From Pseudomonas putida (lineage in GTDB: Bacteria; Pseudomonadota; Gammaproteobacteria; Pseudomonadales; Pseudomonadaceae), in contig NZ_MKZO01000002.1 in assembly GCF_001941965.1 (NCBI RefSeq), positions 62,001 through 126,000 on the forward strand: a DNA stretch of 64,000 nt. Direction: 5' to 3'. Shown in pieces: positions 44,894 to 52,047 of this stretch. The translations under genes were made by a program, and so were the position numbers. Numbering within the stretch: position 1 is the stretch's first letter; each line of letters starts with the position of its first letter. The notes beneath the pieces were generated by a model. The model was given only the letters and a program-made list of their open reading frames with translations. It was not told the DNA's origin and did not search any database.

Positions 44894-44901
44894 GGGGTGT
44901 C
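44868..44901. terminator. Hairpin shared by two convergent genes
   Basis: GACACCCCCT-CGCC pairs with GGCG-TAGGGGGTGTC around a GATCT loop, giving a strong stem of about 14 pairs with one bulge. It overlaps the stop codon of the crotonase gene (44893) and lies 9 bases beyond the end of the minus-strand lipoprotein gene, so it can serve both. There is no perfect U-run; a TTCCTTCC follows on the minus strand. Confidence 0.7.
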
Positions 44902-44909
44902 AGACTCAC

Positions 44910-45329
44910 TCAGTGATAACGGCCGCGACCGCGGTCGTCCTGGTCACCCTGGCGATTCTGACGGTCTCGCCAGTCGCCGCGGTTGTCGCGATGGCCGCGG
45001 TTGTCACCGCGGTCATGGTCGCGTTCCCAGCCACGGTTCCAGCCGTGGTTGTCGGGACGTCCCGGTCCGCGTGCATCCCAACCGCCACGCGGTGGCGGCG
45101 CAGGACGGTAGTAAGGCACCGGCGCCGGACGGTAATAGCGCGGCGCCGGCGTGTAATAGCGCGGCTGCGGCGCAACGTAGTAGCCACGGTTGTAGCCATA
45201 GGGATAGGCCGGATACGAGTAACGATCAACGGAATAGACATCGGTTCGATAGTAGCCACCGCCCCCATAAGGCGCACAGGCGGCAAGCATCAGACCCATT
45301 ACGGCAAGCAAAGCAAGTCGGCGATACAT
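44910..45329 (-). CDS. Low-complexity Tyr/Pro/Arg-rich lipoprotein
   Basis: A 139-residue predicted lipoprotein: signal peptide with lipobox LMLAAC, followed by a Tyr/Pro-rich half (PRYYTPAPRYYRPAPVPYYRP) and an Arg/Asp/Gly-rich tail (RDHDRGDNRGHRDNRGDWRDR). I do not recognise a catalytic domain; the composition suggests a disordered envelope protein. The start at 45329 has AGGAGG upstream. It is convergent with the crotonase gene. Confidence 0.7.
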   Translation of the reverse strand: MYRRLALLAVMGLMLAACAPYGGGGYYRTDVYSVDRYSYPAYPYGYNRGYYVAPQPRYYTPAPRYYRPAPVPYYRPAPPPRGGWDARGPGRPDNHGWNRGWERDHDRGDNRGHRDNRGDWRDRQNRQGDQDDRGRGRYH

Positions 45330-45543
45330 GGCGGCCTCCTGGACCGCGAAACTGCCACTCCCAGCGGCGCTGGTCGGCGTCGATCGGCAAGCGTTCATCG
45401 ACACAGAATCTGACAACGAAAAAGACGTGCAGTGCGATTTTCGAAATACTTTGTTGCCATCCTTTAACCCCGAAAATCGTAAAGTTATTTTTCCCCGCGG
45501 CCTCTAGAATAGGGAGCATTGGTTTGCCGCCCCCGGGATTGTC

Positions 45544-47031
45544 ATGCCCCTTCGTTCCGCCCTGTTTTCGCAACGGTCCTTGCTGCTGACATTGCTGCTG
45601 TTGCTTGGCTGCGGCTTCCTCGCGACTTCGCTGGTGAGCTACTACGCCTCGCGCAGCGCGATCCGCGACGGCATCATCAATACCGAACTGCCGCTGACCT
45701 CCGACACCGTCTATTCGGAGATCCAGAAAGACCTGATCCGCCCCATCGTGGTCTCGTCGATGCTGGCGCAGAACACCTTCCTGCGCGACTGGACCCTGGC
45801 CGGCGAGCAGGACCCGGCGCAGATGACCCGCTACCTCAGCGAAGTGGAGCGCCAGCAGCGCGCCTACACCGCCTTCTATGTGTCAGAAGCCAGCGGCATC
45901 TATTACCAGGCCAAGGGCATCCTCAAGAAGATCGACCCGAGCACCGAGCGCGACCGCTGGTATGCCCGGGTCAAGCAGATGCAGGCGCCCTACGAAATCA
46001 ACGTCGACATGGACATGGCCAACAAGGACCGCATGACCGTGTTCATCAACTACAAGGTGCTCGACGAGCAGCAGCGCTTCATGGGTGCGGCCGGGGTCGG
46101 CCTGACGGTGGATGCGGCAGTCAAGCTGATCGATGCCTACCAGTTGCGCTACAAGCGCTCGGTGTATTTCGTCGATCCGCGCGGGCAGATCGTCCTCACC
46201 GGTTCGTCCGGCGGCCCCGACGGCGCCCGCGCCGGCACCACGCTGGAGAGCATCCCGGCGCTGGCCCGGTTGCTGACCCATATGCCCACGCCAAGCACCG
46301 GCAGCCGCGAGTACCAGCGGGATGACCAGGTGCACTTCCTCAATGTGCGTTTCATACCCGAACTGAACTGGTACCTGTTCGTCGAGAAACCCGCCGGCGA
46401 CAGCCTCGACGGGGTCAAGCAGTCGCTGTACCTGAACCTGGCGATCTGCGCGATCATCTCGGCGGTGGTGCTGGCGATGATCAACGGCATGATCCGCCGC
46501 CACCAGGACGGCATCCAGGAACTGGCGACCCTCGACAGCCTGACCCACCTGCACAACCGCCGCGCCTTCGACCTGCTCGCCGCCCAGGCGCTGCTCGATG
46601 CCGAGCGCGGCGCCCTGCCGCTGACCGCGTTGCTGATTGACCTCGATCACTTCAAGGAGCTCAACGACACCTACGGCCATCTGGCCGGGGACGAGGTGCT
46701 GCGCCAGTTCGCCCGCCTGCTCGAAAGCAGCCTGCGCCAGGCCGATATCCTTTGCCGCTGGGGCGGGGAAGAGTTCGTCGTGCTACTGAAGGACACCGAG
46801 GCGAGCCAGGGCCATTGGGTCGCGGAAAAGATCCGCCAGCGCACCGAACTGAGCGAATTCACCTGCGACGACACCCGCCTGTCGCTGACCGCCAGCATCG
46901 GCGTGACCGGGCTGAGCGCCAGCGATACCCTGCGCAGCCTGATCGCCCGTGCCGACCAGGCGCTGTACCGCGCCAAGCAGAACGGGCGCAACCGCGTCTG
47001 CAGCGAACCCCCGAGCTCCGACCATGCCTGA
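45544..47031 (+). CDS. Membrane diguanylate cyclase with periplasmic Cache-type sensor
   Basis: A 495-residue protein. An N-terminal helix (about 12-32), a periplasmic ~250-residue Cache-like sensor, and a second helix (about 298-318) precede a GGDEF domain. The active site is GGEEF at 407-411, and an inhibitory I-site RxxD (RQAD) lies five residues before it. It should synthesise c-di-GMP, with product feedback. The ligand is unknown. The next small gene overlaps its end by eight bases. Confidence 0.9.
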   Translation: MPLRSALFSQRSLLLTLLLLLGCGFLATSLVSYYASRSAIRDGIINTELPLTSDTVYSEIQKDLIRPIVVSSMLAQNTFLRDWTLAGEQDPAQMTRYLSEVERQQRAYTAFYVSEASGIYYQAKGILKKIDPSTERDRWYARVKQMQAPYEINVDMDMANKDRMTVFINYKVLDEQQRFMGAAGVGLTVDAAVKLIDAYQLRYKRSVYFVDPRGQIVLTGSSGGPDGARAGTTLESIPALARLLTHMPTPSTGSREYQRDDQVHFLNVRFIPELNWYLFVEKPAGDSLDGVKQSLYLNLAICAIISAVVLAMINGMIRRHQDGIQELATLDSLTHLHNRRAFDLLAAQALLDAERGALPLTALLIDLDHFKELNDTYGHLAGDEVLRQFARLLESSLRQADILCRWGGEEFVVLLKDTEASQGHWVAEKIRQRTELSEFTCDDTRLSLTASIGVTGLSASDTLRSLIARADQALYRAKQNGRNRVCSEPPSSDHA

Positions 47032-47245
47032 CACCAGCCGCTGCCCCGCCTGTGGCGCCAGCAACCAGTGCACCCTCGCCGACCCGCGCACCGCCGGTCG
47101 CGCCTGCTGGTGCTACAGCGTGAGCATCGACCCGGCCGTGCTCGCAGCGCTGCCCGCCGAACTGCGCAATGCTGCCTGCCTGTGCCCGTCCTGTGCGCAG
47201 GTCGATGCGCAACTGAAAGCTGCCGACGCTGTGCCGAAGCGGTAG
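47024..47245 (+). CDS. Cysteine-rich CWC-family small protein
   Basis: A 73-residue protein with the family pattern CPACGASNQCTLAD...CWCYSV...CLCPSCA, seven cysteines in total that likely bind a metal. Function is not established. It overlaps the diguanylate cyclase gene and precedes the pseudouridine synthase gene by 33 bases; the three may be one operon. Confidence 0.85.
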   Translation: MPDTSRCPACGASNQCTLADPRTAGRACWCYSVSIDPAVLAALPAELRNAACLCPSCAQVDAQLKAADAVPKR

Positions 47246-47278
47246 ACTGCGCGCCCCTTTTCCGCCTCTTTTTCCGCC

Positions 47279-47971
47279 ATGCGCCTCGACCGCTTCCTGT
47301 CCAACCTGCCGTGTTTCAATCGCCAGCAAGTGCGCTTGCTGCTGGTGGAGCGGCGTGTGCGGGTGGATGGCGTGGCGGTCAGCGATGCGCAGCACGAGGT
47401 GCGGATCTTCAGCAAGGTCGAAGTGGACGACCAGGTGCTGCAGGCCGGACGCCCGGCGCGCTACTTCATGCTGCACAAACCCGCCGGCTGCGTCAGCGCC
47501 ACCCGCGATCCCGAGCACCGCACGGTTATCGACCTGCTCGACGAGCCGGACAAGGACGAGCTGCATATCGCCGGGCGCCTGGATTTCAATACCACCGGGC
47601 TGCTGATCCTGACCAACGACGGCCAGTGGTCGCGACGCCTGACCCAGCCCCGGACCAAGCTGCCCAAGGTCTACTACGTGGAGACCGAGCAGCCGATCCT
47701 CGAGGAATACGTCGCGCGTTTTCGCGAAGGTTTCTACTTCGCCTTCGAAGACCTCACCACCCAGCCGGCTGAGCTGATTCCGCTCGGCAGCCACAGTGCC
47801 AGGCTGAGCATCATCGAGGGCCGTTATCACCAGGTGAAGCGCATGTTCGGCCACTACGACAACAAGGTCGTGCGCCTGCATCGCGAGCGCATGGGGCCGC
47901 TGACCCTCGATCCAGAGCTGTCTCCAGGGCAGTACCGGGCCTTGCGCCCGGACGAGATCCTGCCCATCTGA
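47279..47971 (+). CDS. rsuA: 16S rRNA pseudouridine synthase, RsuA family
   Basis: A 230-residue enzyme with an N-terminal S4 RNA-binding domain (MRLDRFLSNLPCFNRQQVRLLL) and the RsuA catalytic domain. The catalytic Asp is in AGRLDFNTTGLLILTND, and YHQVKRMFGHYDNKVVRLHR is the second core motif. E. coli RsuA modifies U516 of 16S rRNA; the paralogues RluE/RluF cannot be completely excluded. Confidence 0.9.
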   Translation: MRLDRFLSNLPCFNRQQVRLLLVERRVRVDGVAVSDAQHEVRIFSKVEVDDQVLQAGRPARYFMLHKPAGCVSATRDPEHRTVIDLLDEPDKDELHIAGRLDFNTTGLLILTNDGQWSRRLTQPRTKLPKVYYVETEQPILEEYVARFREGFYFAFEDLTTQPAELIPLGSHSARLSIIEGRYHQVKRMFGHYDNKVVRLHRERMGPLTLDPELSPGQYRALRPDEILPI

Positions 47972-48068
47972 GCGCGCAAACGGTTGGCCTGAAAAAAATC
48001 CGCTAATTGCCCGAACGGCACTTGCGGCATCGGCGAACGGCTGCTTGAATCGAATCGTCGGTCTTCAT

Positions 48069-48084
48069 GTGACTAACCAGTCAC
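48069..48084. promoter_or_regulatory. Perfect inverted repeat upstream of phaG, candidate operator
   Basis: GTGACT-AACC-AGTCAC has two perfect 6-base arms around 4 bases. It lies in the 325-base rsuA-phaG gap, about 210 bases before the phaG ATG. The form resembles TetR-family operators. I see no gene in this gap. Confidence 0.45.
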
Positions 48085-48296
48085 GTCCGTAGTCCAAGAC
48101 ACCTTTTCGCTGGCGACCCGCACCTCGATGCGCGGGCGTCCAGTGGAATCGCCCGCCTAAGAACAACACCCGTCGACCAGCCTGCAACGGATCGACATGG
48201 GCCCCTCGATTCACTTCAAGGCGTATGCCTACCTGTCACATAGAACGTGCAAGCTTGCTTGGACGGATACCCTTTTTTGCGCCAGGAGTCGATGAC

Positions 48297-49181
48297 ATGA
48301 GGCCAGAAATAGCTGTGCTGGATATACAGGGGCAGTACCGGGTTTACACGGAGTTCTACCGTTCGCAAGAAGCCGAGAAGACGATCATCCTGATCAATGG
48401 CTCGCTGGCTACCACCGCATCGTTCGCCCAGACGGTGCGCAACCTGCATCCGCAGTTCAACGTGGTGCTCTACGACCAGCCGTATGCCGGCAAGTCGAAG
48501 CCGCACAACCACCACGAGCGGATGCTGACCAAGGAAACCGAGGGGCAGATCCTCCTCGAACTGATCGACCATTTCGCCGCCGACCAGGTCATGTCGTTCT
48601 CCTGGGGCGGTGCCTGCACTCTCATGGCCTTGGCCCACAAGCCGCGGCGCATCGAGCGGGCGGTGGTCAGCTCGTTCTCGCCGGTGATCAACGAACCGAT
48701 GCGCGACTACCTCGAGCGCGGCTCGAAGTACCTCAGCGAGTGCGATCGCTACCAGGTCGGCAACCTGGTCAACGACACCATCGGCAAGTACCTGCCGCCG
48801 CTGTTCAAGCGCTTCAACTACCGGCATGTCAGCAGCCTCGACACCCACGAATACGCGCAGATGCACTTCCACATCCACCAGGTGCTCGACCACGACCTGG
48901 AGAAGGCGCTCAACGGGGCCAAGGCCATCGACATCCCGGTGCTGTTCGTCAATGGCGAGTGGGACGAATACACCACCATCGCCGATGCACGGCAGTTCGG
49001 CCGGCACGTGCGCAACTCGCAGTTCCGCGAGATCCGCAGCGCCGGGCACTTCCTCGACATGGAAAACAAATCGGCCTGCCGCGATACCCGCGACGTGCTG
49101 ATGGACTTCCTGAAACCGACGCAGCGTGAACCGCGTGCGCGTTACCAGTACGTGCAGGGCCAGCATGCACTGGCAGTCTGA
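48297..49181 (+). CDS. phaG: (R)-3-hydroxydecanoyl-ACP:CoA transacylase / thioesterase PhaG
   Basis: A 294-residue alpha/beta-hydrolase that links de novo fatty acid synthesis to medium-chain polyhydroxyalkanoate precursors. The sequence matches P. putida PhaG from its first residues (MRPEIAVLDIQGQYRVYTEFYR). The nucleophile elbow is SFSWGG, and the catalytic His is in SAGHFLDMENK. The RhlA family is related but differs at the N-terminus. ATG at 48297 follows AGGAG. An upstream in-frame ATG at 48225 is unlikely. Confidence 0.93.
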   Translation: MRPEIAVLDIQGQYRVYTEFYRSQEAEKTIILINGSLATTASFAQTVRNLHPQFNVVLYDQPYAGKSKPHNHHERMLTKETEGQILLELIDHFAADQVMSFSWGGACTLMALAHKPRRIERAVVSSFSPVINEPMRDYLERGSKYLSECDRYQVGNLVNDTIGKYLPPLFKRFNYRHVSSLDTHEYAQMHFHIHQVLDHDLEKALNGAKAIDIPVLFVNGEWDEYTTIADARQFGRHVRNSQFREIRSAGHFLDMENKSACRDTRDVLMDFLKPTQREPRARYQYVQGQHALAV

Positions 49182-49193
49182 AGAGAACGGGCG

Positions 49194-49260
49194 CCTGTAG
49201 CCCGGTCAACGGAATCATCGGCCCCAGGCAGAAGGAAGATTCCCGCCCCGGCGCTACAGG
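49194..49260. repeat. 67-base inverted-repeat element after phaG
   Basis: CCTGTAGCCCGG at the left end is complementary to CCGGCGCTACAGG at the right end, around a ~42-base centre. It lies 12 bases after the phaG stop and could be a terminator or a distinct REP-like element; it does not match the main REP family. Confidence 0.5.
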
Positions 49261-49286
49261 TCGCACCACGTTGCAAAGATAAAAGC

Positions 49287-49315
49287 TTCAAATCGTTTCA
49301 CGATTCTGGTACAAA
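49287..49315 (+). promoter_or_regulatory. Candidate promoter of tRNA-Gly
   Basis: TTCAAA (49287-49292), 17 bases, TACAAA (49310-49315). It ends 10 bases before the mature tRNA. An AATCG-TTTCA-CGATT dyad lies inside the spacer. Confidence 0.5.
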
Positions 49316-49325
49316 GTGGCCCTGC

Positions 49326-49399
49326 GCGGGTGTCGTATAATGGCATTACTCCAGCTTCCCAAGCTGATAACGAGGGTTCGATTCCCTTCACCCGCTCCA
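49326..49399 (+). tRNA. glyU: tRNA-Gly (anticodon CCC)
   Basis: The 74-base sequence folds as a cloverleaf. The acceptor stem GCGGGTG pairs with CACCCGC. The anticodon loop TTCCCAA carries CCC within the stem CCAGC/GCTGA (one C-A mismatch at the base). The T arm is AGGG-TTCGATT-CCCT. CCA is encoded at the 3' end after the discriminator T. It is close to E. coli glyU. Confidence 0.95.
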
Positions 49400-49462
49400 G
49401 ATTCCCCTCGGTATGTCCCCACATCGCGCCATGCGATCCTCTCGTCTGCATCCCTTCCAGCA

Positions 49463-49494
49463 TTGATCAAAAAAGAGTCATCGCCTAGGATAGG
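49463..49494 (+). promoter_or_regulatory. Sigma-70 promoter with overlapping dyad before the toxin-antitoxin remnant
   Basis: TTGATC (49463-49468), 17 bases, TAGGAT (49486-49491). The -10 is embedded in CCTA-GGA-TAGG (49484-49494), a short dyad suited to autorepression by an antitoxin. Confidence 0.5.
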
Positions 49495-49523
49495 TCTATC
49501 GCACACCGCTTCAGGAGGCGGAG

Positions 49524-49679
49524 ATGATCATTCAAACCGCGGCTCCCAAAAAGGTCGTCGCAAAGCGCAAGAAAACCGACAAGCAACTCACGTTCGAAGA
49601 TGTGCGCACCGCCGCACGTGGTGGTGAGGCTGCGTTCCACTTCTATGTCGAGCACGGAAAGCTTCCGGCCTCCAAGTGA
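49524..49679 (+). CDS. Small basic protein, candidate antitoxin of the YafO-type module
   Basis: A 51-residue protein (starts MIIQTAAPKKVVAKRKKTD, ends LPASK) with a strong AGGAGG ribosome-binding site. The first 22 residues are lysine-rich; the rest includes FEDVRTAARGGEAAFHFYVEHGK. It has no match I can name. It overlaps the GTG start of a YafO-like toxin frame by four bases, the usual antitoxin-toxin layout, so an antitoxin role is likely. It is shorter than YafN (97 residues), so it is either another family or a remnant. Confidence 0.6.
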   Translation: MIIQTAAPKKVVAKRKKTDKQLTFEDVRTAARGGEAAFHFYVEHGKLPASK

Positions 49680-50108
49680 GTATTTTTGTCATCGGTAAAA
49701 GTTTCTGACCTGTTCAAAGAGTCCTCAGGCTGGTACGACTTCTTCGTCGATTTCCATAACTACAAGCTCTGTGGTGACCTCCCCGATATCTTCGGCCGGG
49801 ATGAGGCGCTTGACCTCGAAGACATTTTCCATATCCATCTCGCCGCCACCGAGGCCGTCCAGGCAAGGTGACGAGCTGCAAAGATCCAGTTCAGGCGCAC
49901 GACAGACCCGGATCGTCCCGACGAAGATTTCTGGCTGGTCTATGCCTATGACCTGCTCCGTGAAGAGTATCTGCTGCTGACCATCATGGGGCCTGACGCG
50001 CACAGCCGGCAGCAGTGGGGCTCCTATCTGCGGGATATTCACGCCAAAATCGTAGACCCTTGGATCAAGGGGCAGGTTGTCTATTCGGATCCTGATGAGG
50101 AGGATTAG
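49676..50108 (+). pseudogene. Broken YafO-family toxin gene
   Basis: YafO is a ribosome-dependent mRNA interferase. From GTG 49676 the frame reads VSIFVIGKSF and stops at 49706. One extra base near there restores the frame DLFKESSGWYDFFVDFHNYKL.. and LPDIFGRD..., HIHLA, all YafO landmarks. That frame hits TGA at 49869-49871, then continues open to TAG 50106-50108 with FRRTTDPD, LVYAYDLLREEYLLLTIMGPDAHSRQQ, again matching YafO. A frameshift and an internal stop both interrupt one ancestral frame of about 143 codons. Sequencing error is possible but would need two faults. Confidence 0.75.
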
Positions 50109-50553
50109 AGCAAGCGCTCTGATCAACGAGCCCCTCCTACCGCGCTTCCAATCTCAGATTCGTATGACATCACTGCTTGCAATTCGCTGCTAGCATCTTC
50201 GCCTTGCGCGGTATCGGACGGATAAAAATCCCCCTACAAAACGTCAACTTTTACGAACAGCTAAATCGACCCACTGACAAAAACCGTCGTAAAACTCTCT
50301 GAAAACGCCGAAAAAGTCGATAAATCCCCATGAAAGAAAAATAATGTAACGATTTACTTGACGCACCCCACCCCAATCGTTTCTTATTTTTCCCACCTTG
50401 CCCTGCGTCCGATACCACCAAGAACAATCAGCGCCGCTCCCCTGACGCCCGCGCGCGTCGTACCTGCACGCTCGTTTTCCCGGTCCGGTCCTTGCCAGTG
50501 ACACCGGCGCCTCGCCCGCGCCCATTCCAGCTCCAACATAAAAGGTGAACAAC
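50109..50553 (+). other. AT-rich non-coding region upstream of the putrescine importer
   Basis: No gene is seen in this stretch. From about 50220 to 50400 it is distinctly AT-rich for this genome. TTGACG at 50358-50363 followed after 17-18 bases by TTCTTAT is a weak promoter candidate for the importer. The AT-rich part may mark regulatory or formerly mobile DNA next to the tRNA. Confidence 0.5.
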
Positions 50554-50640
50554 ATGGAGCCCACCCGTTCGACCCTGTCGTGCCCGCCACAAAACCCTTC
50601 CGTGGCCCCGTCCCAGGAGCAACGCGCGCATGCAGCCTGA
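50554..50640 (+). CDS. Short upstream frame (28 codons) overlapping the puuP start
   Basis: ATG at 50554 follows AAAAGGTGAACAAC, a good ribosome-binding site. The 28-codon frame ([20 protein letters not shown]...) ends at TGA 50638-50640, eleven bases inside puuP in another frame. It may be a leader peptide that couples or tunes importer translation. No homology is claimed. Confidence 0.35.
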   Translation: MEPTRSTLSCPPQNPSVAPSQEQRAHAA

Positions 50641-51982
50641 GCACAGCACCCACTGCAACCTGCAACTTCGCAAGTCCCTGCGCCTGTGGCAGGTGGTGAT
50701 CATCGGCCTGGCGTACCTCACGCCGATGACCGTGTTCGACACCTTCGGCATCGTCTCCGGCCTCACCTCCGGGCACGTGCCCAGCGCCTACATCCTGGCC
50801 CTGCTGGGCATCCTTTTCACCGCCGTGAGTTATGGCGTGCTGGTGCGGCACTTCCCGCAGTCCGGTTCGGCGTACACCTACACGCAGAAGGCGATCAACC
50901 CGCATGTCGGCTTCCTGGTGGGCTGGTCGTCGCTGCTGGATTACCTGCTGCTGCCGATGGTCAACGCGCTGCTGGCCAAGCTCTACCTGGGCGCGATGTT
51001 CCCCGAGGTCCCGGGCTGGATCTGGGTCACCGCGTTCGTCACCCTGATCACCCTGATCAATATCCGCAGCATCAACCTGGTGGCCAACTTCAACGTCCTG
51101 TTCGTCGGCGTGCAACTGGTGATCATGGCGGTGTTCGTCTACCTGTGCCTGCGCGGTCTCGACCAGGGTGAAGGCCAGGGCACGCCGTGGACGCTGATCC
51201 CGTTCAGCGATGACAAGACCCAGCTCAGCGCGCTGATGGCCGGGGCGACCATCCTGTGCTTCTCGTTCCTCGGCTTCGACGCGGTCACCACCCTCTCGGA
51301 AGAAACCCACCAGCCGGAGAAAGTCATCCCGCGGGCGATCTTCCTCACCGCCCTGATCGGCGGCGCGGTGTTCATCCTCATTTCGTTCTTCATCCAGGCC
51401 TACTTCCCGACCATGGAGCGCTTCCAGGACCACGAAGCGGCCCTGCCGGAAATCGCCCTGTACGTCGGCGGCAAGCTGTTCCAGTCGATCTTCATCGCCT
51501 GCACGGTGATCAACACCATCGCCTCGGGCCTGGCCTCGCAGACCAGCGTCTCGCGCCTGCTCTACGTGATGGGCCGCGACAAGGTGATTCCGCACGGCCT
51601 GTTCGCCCGCCTGCACCCGCGCTACAAGACTCCGGTGCTGAACATCATCGTGGTCGGCCTGATCTCGCTGTCGGCGATTTTCTTCGACCTGGTCACCGCC
51701 ACCTCGATCATCAACTTCGGCGCGCTGGTGGCCTTCAGCTTCGTCAACCTGTCGGTCATCAACCATTGCTACCTTCGCCAGGGCATGAAGCAGGGCCTGG
51801 GCAACAAGCTCAAGCACCTGATCCTGCCGACCATCGGCTTCTGCATCATCGCCCTGCTCTGGCTCGACCTGAACGAGCACTCGCTGCTGTTCGGCGGTGT
51901 CTGGGCCCTGGCCGGGGTGATCTACCTGGCGCGGCTGACCAAGTCGTTCCGGGTCGCGCCACCGACCTACATCGCCGAGTGA
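50630..51982 (+). CDS. puuP: Putrescine importer, PuuP-like (APC superfamily)
   Basis: A 450-residue permease with about twelve membrane segments. It follows E. coli PuuP closely: [104 protein letters not shown]. It should import putrescine or a related amine using proton motive force. An AGGAG lies 10 bases upstream, within a short upstream frame. The next gene is a dCache chemoreceptor. Confidence 0.87.
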   Translation: MQPEHSTHCNLQLRKSLRLWQVVIIGLAYLTPMTVFDTFGIVSGLTSGHVPSAYILALLGILFTAVSYGVLVRHFPQSGSAYTYTQKAINPHVGFLVGWSSLLDYLLLPMVNALLAKLYLGAMFPEVPGWIWVTAFVTLITLINIRSINLVANFNVLFVGVQLVIMAVFVYLCLRGLDQGEGQGTPWTLIPFSDDKTQLSALMAGATILCFSFLGFDAVTTLSEETHQPEKVIPRAIFLTALIGGAVFILISFFIQAYFPTMERFQDHEAALPEIALYVGGKLFQSIFIACTVINTIASGLASQTSVSRLLYVMGRDKVIPHGLFARLHPRYKTPVLNIIVVGLISLSAIFFDLVTATSIINFGALVAFSFVNLSVINHCYLRQGMKQGLGNKLKHLILPTIGFCIIALLWLDLNEHSLLFGGVWALAGVIYLARLTKSFRVAPPTYIAE

Positions 51983-51996
51983 GACCGCCTGTCGAA

Positions 51997-52021
51997 CACG
52001 CCCGCGAGGATCGCGGGCGTG
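51997..52021 (+). terminator. Hairpin after puuP
   Basis: CACGCCCGCGA-GGA-TCGCGGGCGTG is a perfect 11-pair GC-rich stem located 15 bases past the puuP stop and 27 bases before the chemoreceptor ATG. There is no U-run, so it may attenuate rather than end transcription. Confidence 0.65.
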
Positions 52022-52047
52022 CTTCATGACCGATAAGGAAAAACCTC

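Noticed and set aside
49676..50108. Programmed frameshift and stop read-through producing an intact YafO toxin
   Set aside because: Two separate lesions would need two recoding events, and no slippery heptamer or recoding structure is apparent. A decayed gene is simpler.
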